Source: Nocardia jiangxiensis NBRC 101359 | GTDB lineage: Bacteria > Actinomycetota > Actinomycetes > Mycobacteriales > Mycobacteriaceae | Reading direction: 5' to 3' | NCBI RefSeq assembly: GCF_000308615.1 | Contig: NZ_BAGB01000053.1 | Location: 1 to 56,764 of the forward strand | Length of the DNA stretch: 56,764 nt | Shown here: piece by piece, positions 1 through 23,498 of the stretch | Position numbering within the stretch: position 1 is the first letter of the stretch | Layout of the letters: every line of letters begins with the position of its first letter | The notes under the pieces: generated by a model | What the model was told of the DNA's origin: nothing | What the model saw: only the letters and a program-made list of their open reading frames with translations | Database searches by the model: none | Made by a program: the position numbers and the translations under genes

Positions 1-2
1 AA

Positions 3-14543
<14,541 letters not shown>

Positions 14544-14647
14544 GCATCACCCCGACGGATCGGCCGAGGCGCGCCAATTCGGCTACCTCGCCGAGAACGC
14601 CCGGAATATCCCGAGCGCCCTCGAATCCTTCAGCGCCCCGCGGAGTT

Positions 14648-16213
14648 TCAGTTCTTGGGGAACTTCAGCTTGGACAGATCGATGCCGTCCAGGCCCGGGG
14701 GCAGCTGGTCGAGTCCGCCCGGCATCCCGGACAGGTCCGGCATCCCGGGCGGCATGGCGGGCATCCCCGGCATCCCCGGGAAACCGCCGCGCACCTTGGG
14801 CGGAGTGGGACCGCGCCCACCCTTCTTGCCCTTCTTGCCCTTCTTGGTGTTGCGCCGGTTGCCGGCACCGGGCATACCCATCTGACGGCCCATCTGAGCC
14901 ATCATCTTGCGCGCCTCGAAGAAGCGGTCGACCAGCTGGTTCACATCGGTGACCGTGACACCCGAGCCGTTGGCGATGCGCAGACGGCGGGAGGCGTTGA
15001 TGATCTTCGGATTGGCCCGCTCCCCCGGTGTCATACCGCGGATGATGGCCTGCACCCGGTCCAACTGCTTGTCGTCGACGGCCGCGAGGGCGTCCTTCAT
15101 CTGACCCGCGCCGGGCAGCATGCCCAGCAGGTTGCCGATCGGGCCCATCTTGCGGATGGCCAGCATCTGATCGAGGAAATCCTCGAGGGTGAGCTCACCG
15201 CTGCCGATCTTGCGCGCGGCCTCCTCCGCCTGCTGCGCGTCGTAGACCTGTTCGGCCTGCTCGATCAGGGTGAGCAGATCGCCCATGCCCAGGATGCGGC
15301 TGGACATGCGATCGGGGTGGAAGACGTCGAAATCCTCGAGCTTCTCACCGGTGGAGGCGAACAGGATCGGCTGACCGGTCACCTCGCGCACCGACAGCGC
15401 CGCACCACCGCGGGCGTCACCGTCGAGCTTGGTGAGCACCACGCCGGTGAAGCCGACGCCGTCGCGGAACGCCTCGGCGGTGGTGACCGCGTCCTGGCCG
15501 ATCATCGCGTCGAGCACGAACAGGATCTCGTCGGGCTGCACCGCGTCGCGGATGCCCGCGGCCTGCGCCATCAGCTCCTCGTCGATGCCGAGGCGGCCCG
15601 CGGTGTCGACGATGACGACGTCGTACTGCTTGCCGCGGGCCTCGGCGATACCCTGCTGCGCGACCGCGACCGGGTCGGCCGCGGTGATGCCCAGCGGGTT
15701 GTCGCCGCCACCGATCGAGGTGCCCGGATGCGGTGCGAAGACCGGCACCTCGGCCCGCTCACCGACGACCTGCAACTGCGTCACCGCGCCCGGACGCTGC
15801 AGATCGCAGGCCACCAGCAACGGCGTATGCCCTTGGCCCTTCAGCCATTTCGCGAGCTTTCCGGCCAGGGTGGTCTTACCGGCGCCCTGCAGACCCGCGA
15901 GCATGACCACCGTCGGCGGGGTCTTGGCGAACTGCAGCCGCCGCGTCTCCCCGCCGAGGATCGCGATCAATTCCTCGTTGACGATCTTGACGACCTGCTG
16001 CGCCGGATTCAGCGCGGCGGAGACCTCCGCGCCCTTGGCGCGCTCCTTGACCCGGGTGATGAATCCGCGCACCACCGGCAGCGCGACATCGGCCTCGAGC
16101 AGGGCCAGGCGAATCTCCCGGGCGGTAGCGTCGATATCCGCCGGTGACAGCCGCCCCTTGCCGCGCAGATCGCTCAGTACACCGGTCAACCGGTCGGAAA
16201 GGGATTCGAACAC
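14648..16213 (-). CDS. ffh: signal recognition particle protein Ffh (SRP54)
   Basis: This 521-residue GTPase of the signal recognition particle binds 4.5S RNA and signal peptides of membrane proteins and delivers ribosomes to FtsY. It has the N-terminal helical bundle (MFESLSDRLTGVLSDL), G1 GLQGAGKTT, then DLQRPGA, G3 DTAGRLGID and G4 TKLDGDARGG, followed by the methionine-rich M domain (MGPIGNLLGMLPG, IINASRRLRIANGSG, FFEARKMMAQMGRQMGMPG). The tail is a Lys/Gly/Met/Pro-rich extension ending DLSKLKFPKN, as in mycobacterial Ffh. It is about 70 residues longer than E. coli Ffh because of that tail and a short insert after VFAPHPG. It converges on the giant gene; no clear terminator hairpin was seen between them. 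Confidence 0.97.
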   Translation of the reverse strand: MFESLSDRLTGVLSDLRGKGRLSPADIDATAREIRLALLEADVALPVVRGFITRVKERAKGAEVSAALNPAQQVVKIVNEELIAILGGETRRLQFAKTPPTVVMLAGLQGAGKTTLAGKLAKWLKGQGHTPLLVACDLQRPGAVTQLQVVGERAEVPVFAPHPGTSIGGGDNPLGITAADPVAVAQQGIAEARGKQYDVVIVDTAGRLGIDEELMAQAAGIRDAVQPDEILFVLDAMIGQDAVTTAEAFRDGVGFTGVVLTKLDGDARGGAALSVREVTGQPILFASTGEKLEDFDVFHPDRMSSRILGMGDLLTLIEQAEQVYDAQQAEEAARKIGSGELTLEDFLDQMLAIRKMGPIGNLLGMLPGAGQMKDALAAVDDKQLDRVQAIIRGMTPGERANPKIINASRRLRIANGSGVTVTDVNQLVDRFFEARKMMAQMGRQMGMPGAGNRRNTKKGKKGKKGGRGPTPPKVRGGFPGMPGMPAMPPGMPDLSGMPGGLDQLPPGLDGIDLSKLKFPKN

Positions 16214-16357
16214 CGATCGCGCTCCTGATCTCGAGGGACGTCACTCGACATACCAGGGTAATGCGCGCATGCCGATCGAAGGATTCAGCCTAGTCGTTCG
16301 TGGTTTCGGTGTTCGCGGCACCGGTGCCTCCCGCGCTCGCGCAGCGGTTCGCGGAAA

Positions 16358-16669
16358 CTATTCCAGCATGCGCCGCCGCGGCCGCGGAGCCTGGCGGATA
16401 TCGCGATCCTCACTGGCGACCATGCCGAGCGCCTCACGGGCGGTCAGACCCAGTTCCAGGGCCATGGAATCGAGCATCGTCCATTCGGCCTCGGTGGGTG
16501 TCCGGCCGTTCACCGTGGAGGCGATCGTCATCGCGGTCACCGCCTGCTGCCCGGACAGGGTCCGCCCGGGAAGCCAGGACACCACCCAGCGATCTCCACC
16601 GACGCACCGGGCGATGTGCTGGGTCAGGTCACTGGTCATTGTCGATGCGGAAACGACTTCAATTGCCAC
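16358..16669 (-). CDS. conserved small actinobacterial protein (103 aa) between glnD and ffh
   Basis: I do not know a function. The protein is 103 residues, soluble, with the core MTSDLTQHIARCVGGDRWVV, SWLPGRTLSGQQAVTAM and LDSMALELGLTAREAL, and a basic tail (PRPRRRMLE). A gene of similar kind sits next to ffh in other Mycobacteriales, from memory of those genomes. I chose GTG 16669 because AGGAG lies 7 bases ahead of it. The longer frame up to 16780 lacks a ribosome binding site and its extra N-terminus is Arg/Gly-rich, like untranslated GC-rich DNA. ATG 16639 is a possible later start. Confidence 0.7.
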   Translation of the reverse strand: MAIEVVSASTMTSDLTQHIARCVGGDRWVVSWLPGRTLSGQQAVTAMTIASTVNGRTPTEAEWTMLDSMALELGLTAREALGMVASEDRDIRQAPRPRRRMLE

Positions 16670-16857
16670 CGGCTCGCTCCTCATGCTCGAAAAGCTCGGA
16701 CAAGCCTCGAACAACACCCGGCATGCGGGCCGACATCGCCGTCGACCCCTGCGCACACCGCCTCCGCCATGTGACTGCACAGATCCGGTCTGATCCTAGA
16801 GCGGCTCACCCCAGTAAAGCTCTAGCTTGCAGCAAATCTCACGCAACAATCCGATCA

Positions 16858-16882
16858 CCGGGCAAACGTCCAGTTTGCCCGG
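16858..16882 (-). terminator. perfect 10-bp stem-loop downstream of glnD
   Basis: CCGGGCAAAC and GTTTGCCCGG form a perfect 10-bp inverted repeat around a 5-base loop, about 110 bases beyond the glnD stop. The GC-rich base suits a terminator but there is no T-run. An operator for the 103-aa gene is the alternative. Confidence 0.4.
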
Positions 16883-16954
16883 AAAGTAGCAGGCAGAACG
16901 GCCGACCCCGAATCGCCGCGGAAATCCGGGCGGATGTCCGTTTCGGCCCGCACA

Positions 16955-16971
16955 TTCGATTCCGAATCGAA
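16955..16971. repeat. 17-bp palindrome (TTCGATTC c GAATCGAA)
   Basis: Perfect 8-bp arms surround one central base, 19 bases after the glnD stop codon. The loop is too short for a hairpin, so this is more likely a protein-binding palindrome or chance. Confidence 0.35.
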
Positions 16972-16989
16972 ATCCCGCCCGAGTCCGGC

Positions 16990-19407
16990 TTATTCGGCGG
17001 CCTGCTCCGGTGGCGGCGCGGGCGTCTGCGGCGGAACCACAGCCAGCACCGCGGCCGCGATCTCGTCCCGCCGGGCCGGACTGTCGGTATCCCCCAGATC
17101 CAGGCAGAACGCGTCCACAACCGCTGTGCCCCGGGTGATCACCTTCGCCCACCGCACATCCGCACCCGTGCTCGCGAGCGCACCGGCGAGCCGGCTGAGC
17201 AGTCCGATCCGGTCCTCCGCACGCAGTTCCAGCAACACCTGACCGGGAATCCCGGTGTCGGCCCAGAGAATGCGCGGCTCGGCCTGCGCGTACTGGCTGA
17301 TCGGCAGACCCGCCTCACGCTCCTTGCGTTCGAGCACCGCCGCCAGATCCAGGTCACCGCTCACCGCCCGGATCAGATCCTGGCGCAGCAGTCCGGCATC
17401 GGGCGGATCGCCGAATTTCGGTGCCACACGGAAGATATCGATCGCCGAATCCCCCTCCGACCCCAGCGAGGCCGACAACACCCGCAGCGAATGCAGGGCC
17501 AGCACCCCGGCCGCGTCGGACAGCAATCCGGGCGTATCGGGCGCGACGACGGTCACCACATGACTGAAACGCCCTTCACCGGGCGACAATTCGACGTGCA
17601 CACCACCGGATTTCGCCTTGACCAGCAGATCCGGATCGATCGGATCGGGCTCGGGCGCCCGTTCCCCGGCCATCGCCAACCGGGAGCGACGCACCAACTC
17701 CCCGATCAACGAGGCTTTCCAATCCCCCCACACACCCGGACCGGTGGCCAGCGAATCGGCCTCGGCCAGGGCATGCAGCAGCTCGAGCAGCTGCGAATCA
17801 CCGCCCAGCGCGGTCACCACCGCCTCGGCGGTCGCCGGATCGGCCAGATCGCGGCGCGTGGCGGTATCGGGCAGCAGCAGGTGATACCGGACGATCGCGC
17901 TGAGCGTGCGCACATCCGAGGGCCACAGCCCGAGCCGACGGCCGATCTGGGTGGCCAGCTCCGCACCGACGATGCTGTGATCCTCGGTGCGGCCCTTACC
18001 CAGATCGTGCAGCAGCGCGCCGAGCAGCAGCAGATCCGGCCGCGCGACCCGGGTACTCAGCGCACCGGCGTACGCGACGGTCTCCACCAGATGCCGATCC
18101 ACCGTCCAGGTGTGCACCGCATCGCGCGGAGGCAGATCGCGCACCGCACCCCATTCCGGAAACAGCCTGCCCCACAAGCCCGTTCGATCCAGCGCCTCGA
18201 CCGCACCGATGGCGGCGCGGCCGGTGCCCAGCAGCACCAGCAGATCGTTGAGCGCCTCGCGCGGCCAGGGCTCCCGCAATTCGGGCGCGTCCTCGGACAG
18301 CCGGTTCAACGTGGTCGCCGACATCGGCAACCCGTTCTGCGCCGAGGCCGCGGCCACCCGCAGGATCAGGCCCGGATCCCGTTGCGGGCGAGCGTCGCGA
18401 GCCAGCACCACCTCACCGGCGTGTTCGACCACCCCCTCATCGAGTGGTCGACGCACCGGCATGCGGCGAAGCCTGGCCAGCCCGCGACGCGGCAGGGCGT
18501 TACCCGCCGTGCGCAACCCGACGTCGACCGAATACCCCACCGTGCGGGCGGCATCACTCAACGTGCGGGCCAGATCGAAACGGTCGCCGATGCGCAACGC
18601 CGCGCCGATCTCGTCGGCATCCTGTGCGCGCAACTGGTCGCGGGAGCGTCCGGCCACGCGATGCAGTTCGGTGCGCACATCCAGCAGGCGACGATGTGCG
18701 TGTTTCAGGCCGCCGCCCGGGACGTCGGGTCCCAGGCCGGGCATGGCGTCGGTCAGCTGGGCGATGGCGAGCGCGTCGAGCAACTGGATGTCGCGCAGAC
18801 CGCCGCGCCCGTTCTTCAGATCGGGTTCGGCGCGATGCGCGATCTCGCCGCTGCGCCGCCACCGGGTCTGCGCCTGCTCCACCAATTCGCCGAAGCGGGA
18901 ACGGATTCCGGTGCGCCACTCGCGACGCACGCCGCCGATGAGCAGATTGCTCAACTCGGCGTCGCCGACGATGTGCCTGGCGTCCAGCATGCCCAGCGCG
19001 GCGGTGAGATCATCGGCGGCCACCCGCAGCGCCTGCGGGACGGTGCGCACACTGTGATCGAGTTTGATGTGCGCGTCCCACAGCGGATACCACAGCCGAT
19101 CGGCCACCTCGGCCACCCGCTCCGGATCGACGTCGTCGTGCAGCAGCACCAGATCCAGATCCGAATACGGCAGCATCTCGCGTCGTCCCAGCCCGCCGAC
19201 GGCGACCACGGCCAGACCGCTGTCGGCGGTGATCCCCAGTTCGGCGCCCTTACCCGTGAGCCACAGATCGTGCAGGTCCACCAGCGCCTGCCGCAACGCA
19301 TGGGCGTCCAGTCGCGGACGGCGAACCTGGCCACCTTCCAGGAGCTGATCCCGGGCCCGTACCAGATCCGTTGCACCGCTCGGCGTGTCGCTTTTCACCT
19401 GCACCAC
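16990..19407 (-). CDS. glnD: [protein-PII] nucleotidyltransferase GlnD
   Basis: This bifunctional enzyme modifies and de-modifies the PII protein on its T-loop tyrosine in response to glutamine. In actinobacteria such as Streptomyces and Corynebacterium the modification is adenylylation, not uridylylation. The nucleotidyltransferase motif GGLGRREMLPYSDLD is at residues 71-85, the HD phosphohydrolase motif (LLHDLGKGRTEDHS) is near residue 465, and two ACT domains lie in the last 200 residues (ELSPGEGRFSHVVTV; LELRAEDRIGLL). Length 805 is in the family range. The start is a GTG at 19407; a second GTG follows at once. The gene is the third in amtB-glnB-glnD, the usual actinobacterial nitrogen operon. 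Confidence 0.95.
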   Translation of the reverse strand: MVQVKSDTPSGATDLVRARDQLLEGGQVRRPRLDAHALRQALVDLHDLWLTGKGAELGITADSGLAVVAVGGLGRREMLPYSDLDLVLLHDDVDPERVAEVADRLWYPLWDAHIKLDHSVRTVPQALRVAADDLTAALGMLDARHIVGDAELSNLLIGGVRREWRTGIRSRFGELVEQAQTRWRRSGEIAHRAEPDLKNGRGGLRDIQLLDALAIAQLTDAMPGLGPDVPGGGLKHAHRRLLDVRTELHRVAGRSRDQLRAQDADEIGAALRIGDRFDLARTLSDAARTVGYSVDVGLRTAGNALPRRGLARLRRMPVRRPLDEGVVEHAGEVVLARDARPQRDPGLILRVAAASAQNGLPMSATTLNRLSEDAPELREPWPREALNDLLVLLGTGRAAIGAVEALDRTGLWGRLFPEWGAVRDLPPRDAVHTWTVDRHLVETVAYAGALSTRVARPDLLLLGALLHDLGKGRTEDHSIVGAELATQIGRRLGLWPSDVRTLSAIVRYHLLLPDTATRRDLADPATAEAVVTALGGDSQLLELLHALAEADSLATGPGVWGDWKASLIGELVRRSRLAMAGERAPEPDPIDPDLLVKAKSGGVHVELSPGEGRFSHVVTVVAPDTPGLLSDAAGVLALHSLRVLSASLGSEGDSAIDIFRVAPKFGDPPDAGLLRQDLIRAVSGDLDLAAVLERKEREAGLPISQYAQAEPRILWADTGIPGQVLLELRAEDRIGLLSRLAGALASTGADVRWAKVITRGTAVVDAFCLDLGDTDSPARRDEIAAAVLAVVPPQTPAPPPEQAAE

Positions 19408-19496
19408 CCAACCCTCGTGCGGGCGGCCTCGCCCCTACCGTCGTCCGGTGAGAGCGAGGCCGCCGATCGACCCGCTGACCTCTAGAGATGCACGCG

Positions 19497-19835
19497 CTAG
19501 AGCGCGTCGCCGCCACGCTCTCCGGTCCGAACCCGGATCACGGCCTCCACCGGCGTCACCCAGACCTTGCCGTCACCGATCTTCCCGGTACGCGCGGCCT
19601 CGACGATCACCTCCACGACCTTCTCGACCGAGGCGTCGTCCACGACGACCTCGACCCGTACCTTCGGCACGAAATCGACCGAGTACTCCGCACCGCGGTA
19701 GACCTCCGTGTGGCCCTTCTGCCGTCCATAGCCCTGTACCTCGCTGACGGTCATCCCGAGCACACCCGCCTGCTCCAGACCGCTCTTGACATCCTCGAGC
19801 GTGAATGGTTTGACGATTGCAGTGATCAGTTTCAT
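19497..19835 (-). CDS. glnB: nitrogen regulatory protein PII (GlnB/GlnK)
   Basis: This is a trimeric 2-oxoglutarate/ATP/ADP sensor of 112 residues. I chose the ATG at 19835 (MKLITAIVKPF): AAGGAGG lies 10 bases ahead of it, while the upstream ATG at 19844 is only 1 base from that site. With this start the modifiable tyrosine in RGAEYSVDFVPK is Tyr51, the canonical number. The end has the PII signature GDGKVWV and RVRTGERG. The gene sits directly behind amtB, so it probably docks into and blocks the AmtB channel when nitrogen is plentiful, and GlnD acts on it. The actinobacterial name is often glnK. Confidence 0.95.
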   Translation of the reverse strand: MKLITAIVKPFTLEDVKSGLEQAGVLGMTVSEVQGYGRQKGHTEVYRGAEYSVDFVPKVRVEVVVDDASVEKVVEVIVEAARTGKIGDGKVWVTPVEAVIRVRTGERGGDAL

Positions 19836-19840
19836 ATCGG

Positions 19841-21241
19841 TCATGCCTCCTTGACGGCGGTACGTGCCGTGCCACCCACAGCAGCGAAATCGTATGCCGT
19901 TTCCGCATGCTCCGATTCGTCCATACCCGCGACCTCCTCCTCATCGGTGGCCCGCAACCCGATGGTGAATTTGATGATGTACGCCAGGACGAGCGACACG
20001 ATGAAGGAGAAAGCCAGCACCGCCGCCGCGCCGACGGCCTGCTTTCCGAGCTGCGTGAAACCGCCGCCGTAGAACAGGCCCTTGGCGCCGTTCAGGCTCG
20101 CCGAGGCGCCCGATTCGGGGGCCAGGAACAGTCCGACCATCAGAGTGCCGATCACACCGCCGACCAGGTGAACACCGACCACGTCGAGCGAATCGTCGAA
20201 ACCGAGTTTGTACTTCAGGCCGACCGCCAGCGCACACGCGATTCCGGCGACCGCGCCGATGGCCAGTGCGCCCAGAACGTTGACCGAGGAGCAGGACGGG
20301 GTGATCGCGACCAGACCGGCGACCAGACCCGAGGCCGCACCGAGGCTGGTGGGTTTGCCGTCGCGGATCTTCTCCACCAGCAACCAGCCCAACATCGCCG
20401 CACAGGTGGCGAAGGTGGTGGTGAGGAACGTCGAACCGGCCAGTCCGTTCGAGCTCACCGCGGAACCGGCGTTGAAGCCGAACCAGCCGAACCACAGCAG
20501 ACCGGCGCCGAGCATGACGAAGGTCAGGTTGTGCGGGCGCATCGGCGACTTCGGCCAGCCCTTGCGCCTGCCGAGCACGATGCACAGCGCCAGACCCGCG
20601 GCGCCCGCGTTGATGTGCACCGCAGTACCACCGGCGAAGTCGATGGCCTGCAGTTTGTTGGCGATCCAGCCGCCGTGGTGGACGATGTTGCCCGCGGCGT
20701 CGGAGACGTTGAAGTCGAACACCCAGTGCGCGACCGGGAAGTACACGACCGTGGCCCAGACCGCGGCGAAGATCAGCCAGGCGCGGAACTTCAGGCGATC
20801 GGCCACCGCACCGGAGATCAGCGCGACGGTGATGATCGCGAACATCAGCTGGAATGCGACGAAGACCGTCATCGGGATGGTGCCCGCGAGCGGAATGTCC
20901 GCACCGTGCACCGCCGCGGCACCGGTCGCGGGGTCGGCGGGCGAGGCCTTGACGCCGTTCGTCCCGATCAGCCCTTTCAGCCCCAAGAACTGGGCCGGAT
21001 TGCCGATCACGCCGAATTTGTTGTCCCCGAACGCTTCCGAGAAGCCGTAGATCGACCAGAGCACGCCCACGATGCCCATCGCGCTGACGCTCATCATGAT
21101 CATGTTCAGGACGTTCTTACTACGGACCATGCCGCCGTAGAAGAACGCCAAGCCCGGTGTCATCAGTAGGACGAGTGCCGAGCTCGCCAGCATCCATGCG
21201 GTATCGCCGGTGTCCGGCACACCGACCAAGGGGTACGCCAC
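19841..21241 (-). CDS. amtB: ammonium transporter AmtB
   Basis: This is an ammonium channel of the Amt/Mep/Rh family with eleven predicted membrane spans. The N-terminus is PDTGDTAWMLASSALVLLM, then GLAFFYGGMVRSKNVLN. The two pore histidines are in GGTAVHINAGAAG and VVGVHLVGGVIG. I chose GTG 21241 (MAYPLVGV): AGGAGG is 6 bases ahead of it, and it lies inside the codons of the longer ATG frame from 21256. The product is 466 aa. The cytoplasmic tail is acidic (ATDEEEVAGMDESEHAE). The stop codon overlaps the upstream glnB ATG. A GlnR-like box lies at 21314-21351. Confidence 0.95.
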   Translation of the reverse strand: MAYPLVGVPDTGDTAWMLASSALVLLMTPGLAFFYGGMVRSKNVLNMIMMSVSAMGIVGVLWSIYGFSEAFGDNKFGVIGNPAQFLGLKGLIGTNGVKASPADPATGAAAVHGADIPLAGTIPMTVFVAFQLMFAIITVALISGAVADRLKFRAWLIFAAVWATVVYFPVAHWVFDFNVSDAAGNIVHHGGWIANKLQAIDFAGGTAVHINAGAAGLALCIVLGRRKGWPKSPMRPHNLTFVMLGAGLLWFGWFGFNAGSAVSSNGLAGSTFLTTTFATCAAMLGWLLVEKIRDGKPTSLGAASGLVAGLVAITPSCSSVNVLGALAIGAVAGIACALAVGLKYKLGFDDSLDVVGVHLVGGVIGTLMVGLFLAPESGASASLNGAKGLFYGGGFTQLGKQAVGAAAVLAFSFIVSLVLAYIIKFTIGLRATDEEEVAGMDESEHAETAYDFAAVGGTARTAVKEA

Positions 21242-21734
21242 CTTGTTCCTCCTCATCTCGGGCCCGGCCTGAAATACGGCAAACGAGCCTGCACAGAAGG
21301 TTCGCTATTCGGTGTTTCATCTGTGCCGCCCCCGTGTTTCACATGAGTGAACGGATGCGCTTCCCGTGTTGCTACCACGTTTCGTTTCCTACACAGTCGT
21401 TTCCGGATCGCTGTGAGGTTCGTGTCGCGCTGCGGAACTCATCGATGAATACGCAGTTCAGCCGATATGCGGGCGAAACTCCGATCGGAAGTGAAGATCA
21501 CCGTCCGATACAGAGCCCGAAATCAGAACCAACGCCCAGTGAACACCTCGGCTACCCCACCGATCCCGCACACCTGGTTCTGATACCCCGGTCAACGCCG
21601 ACACCGAAGTTCGCGGCCCGTCTCGCCGCTCGGACGCGTGGCGGGTGCGAGGAACGAGTGCCCGACACGGGGCCGAGCGGTGAGACTCCGGGGGCCGCGA
21701 ACCCGCCGGAGCGAAGCGGAGGCCAACAACACAG
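21242..21734. other. intergenic region between ftsY and amtB
   Basis: No gene is seen in about 490 bases. The amtB-proximal half carries the GlnR-like box and several GTTTC motifs. The half next to the ftsY stop is GC-rich with short repeats of the type GAGCGAAGCGG, and no strong hairpin was recognised. Confidence 0.6.
21314..21351 (-). promoter_or_regulatory. GlnR-like box upstream of amtB
   Basis: Read on the minus strand, four 5-mers follow each other with exactly 6 bases between: TTCAC, GAAAC, GCGGC, GAAAC. The consensus known for actinobacterial GlnR is GTnAC-n6-GAAAC-n6-GTnAC-n6-GAAAC. Two boxes match fully, one is close, one is poor. The site is 73-110 bases upstream of the GTG start. 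Further GTTTC copies occur at 21379-21388 and 21399-21403 without regular spacing. Confidence 0.5.
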
Positions 21735-23231
21735 CTACCCCAAAAGAGCGTCGACGAATGCGCCGGGTTCGAAGGGGGCCAGATCGTCCGCGCCCTCACC
21801 GAGGCCGACGAGTTTGACCGGGACGCCGAGTTCGTGTTGGACCTGGAACACGATGCCGCCCTTGGCGGTGCCGTCGAGTTTGGTGAGCACGACGCCGGTG
21901 ATATCGACCACATCGGCGAATACGCGTGCCTGGGTCAGGCCGTTCTGGCCGACGGTGGAGTCCAGCACCAGCAGCACCTCGTCCACGGCGGCCTTCTTCT
22001 CCACCACACGCTTGACCTTGCCCAACTCGTCCATCAGGCCGGTCTTGGTGTGCAGGCGGCCCGCGGTGTCGACCAGGACGACGTCCACGCCGTCATCGAT
22101 GCCGGCGCTGACCGCGTCGAAGGCGACCGAGGCCGGATCCGCGCCCTCACGCCCGCGCACGGTCTGCGCGCCGACGCGCTCACCCCAGGTCTGCAACTGA
22201 TCGGCGGCCGCGGCGCGGAAGGTGTCCGCCGCGCCCAGCAGCACCCGGCGGCCGTCCGCGACCAGAACGCGTGCGAGCTTGCCCGTGGTGGTGGTCTTAC
22301 CGGTGCCGTTGACGCCGACCACCAGCAGGATGGAGGGGTGGTCGTCGTGCGGCAGCGCGCGGATCGAGCGATTCAGCTCCGGGCGTAACGCCTCGACCAG
22401 AACCGAGCGCAGCGCGGCGCGGGCCTCGTCGGCGGTGCGGACGCTGCGGGAGGCCAGTTCGCTGCGTAAGCGTTCGACGATGATCGCGGTGACGGCCGTT
22501 CCGAGGTCGGCCATGACCAGCGTGTCCTCGATCTCCTCCCAGGAGTCCTCGTCCAGGTCGCCGCCGCCGAGCAGGCCGAGAAGGCTCTTGCCGACGGCGT
22601 TCTGGGAGCGGGCCAGACGCCCGCGCAGCCTGGTCAGACGCCCCGCGGTGGGTTCGATCTCCTCGAGTTGCGGTGCGGGAGCGGCGGTTTCGGCGGGCGC
22701 CGGAGCCGCGTCGACGACTGCGGCCTGCTCGGGCTCCGCTTCGGGTTCGGCCGTCGGAGCCGCCTCGACCGATGCTTCGGCGCCGGGCTGTCCTTCGGCT
22801 GCCGCGGGCTTCGCTTCGACCTCGGGCGCTTCGACCTCGGCGACCTCGGGCGCTTCGACCTGCGCCTCGGCCGTCTCGGCCGCTTCGACCTCGGGTTCCG
22901 GCAGCCGGACATCGGTGATTCCGCGACGTACCGAATCGCGCGGAATCGCCGCGTCGTCGCCGATATGCGGTTGTCCCTCGTCATCGGTGCGCTCGATCGG
23001 CACCGGTTCGGGCTCCGGCGGAGCCAGCGTGCCCGTGCCCGCGCCGCCCTGACTGAAACTGAATCCGCCGGACGCGGTGTACCCACCAGAACGGTCGGTC
23101 ACCTCCTTGTCCGGTGTCGCGGGAGCCAGCGTCACCCGGCCGCGCTTGTACCGGACGAATCCAGCGACGACGAGCGCCACCACCAGGACGGCGGCGATCA
23201 CGGCGATCAGAATCCAAGCTTGCGCAGTCAC
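21735..23231 (-). CDS. ftsY: signal recognition particle receptor FtsY
   Basis: FtsY is the membrane-associated GTPase partner of Ffh. In 498 residues it has an N-terminal membrane span (WILIAVIAAVLVVALVVAGF) and a basic stop (RYKRGR), an acidic Ala/Glu/Pro-rich A region to about residue 200, then the NG domain: GVNGTGKTTT, DTFRAAAADQL, DTAGRLHTKTGLM, TKLDGTAKGG and the end GLGEGADDLAPF. The N-terminal span is typical of actinobacterial FtsY and differs from the peripheral E. coli protein. It is the same module as Ffh and lies near it. Confidence 0.96.
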   Translation of the reverse strand: MTAQAWILIAVIAAVLVVALVVAGFVRYKRGRVTLAPATPDKEVTDRSGGYTASGGFSFSQGGAGTGTLAPPEPEPVPIERTDDEGQPHIGDDAAIPRDSVRRGITDVRLPEPEVEAAETAEAQVEAPEVAEVEAPEVEAKPAAAEGQPGAEASVEAAPTAEPEAEPEQAAVVDAAPAPAETAAPAPQLEEIEPTAGRLTRLRGRLARSQNAVGKSLLGLLGGGDLDEDSWEEIEDTLVMADLGTAVTAIIVERLRSELASRSVRTADEARAALRSVLVEALRPELNRSIRALPHDDHPSILLVVGVNGTGKTTTTGKLARVLVADGRRVLLGAADTFRAAAADQLQTWGERVGAQTVRGREGADPASVAFDAVSAGIDDGVDVVLVDTAGRLHTKTGLMDELGKVKRVVEKKAAVDEVLLVLDSTVGQNGLTQARVFADVVDITGVVLTKLDGTAKGGIVFQVQHELGVPVKLVGLGEGADDLAPFEPGAFVDALLG

Positions 23232-23498
23232 GCCCCCATCCTTACAGAACGTCGGCTACGAACCCGCAGGGCCGCGCGACGGGCGGGAAATCCAAAACTC
23301 TCGACCTGAGGTTTCGACTCGGCGCGATCGTCACGAGCCACATCGGCGCGGGCCGGTAACACACGGATCGACAAACGCCGGGACGACACGCCGGAATTGC
23401 CACACATGCGCGGTTCGCCTACCGACCGGTCTGCTCGTCTCGGTGTCACGGCGCAGAAGCAGGGGCGAATCCAACACAGAGACAATAGGATCGGCGAT

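Larger units (their letters stand above)
16670..16989. other. 320-base gap between glnD and the 103-aa gene
   Basis: I see no gene here. The gap should hold the promoter of the 103-aa gene and the 3' end of the glnD transcript. It contains two perfect inverted repeats, listed separately, the first possibly a terminator. Confidence 0.6.

Noticed and set aside
16300..19485. Plus-strand frame of about 1,060 codons over glnD
   Set aside because: Antisense shadow of glnD, whose motifs are clear on the minus strand.
21700..21722. GAGCGAAGCGG-type motif near 21709 and near 49283 as a dispersed repeat family
   Set aside because: Only about 11 bases are shared at two places; this is within chance for GC-rich intergenic DNA.
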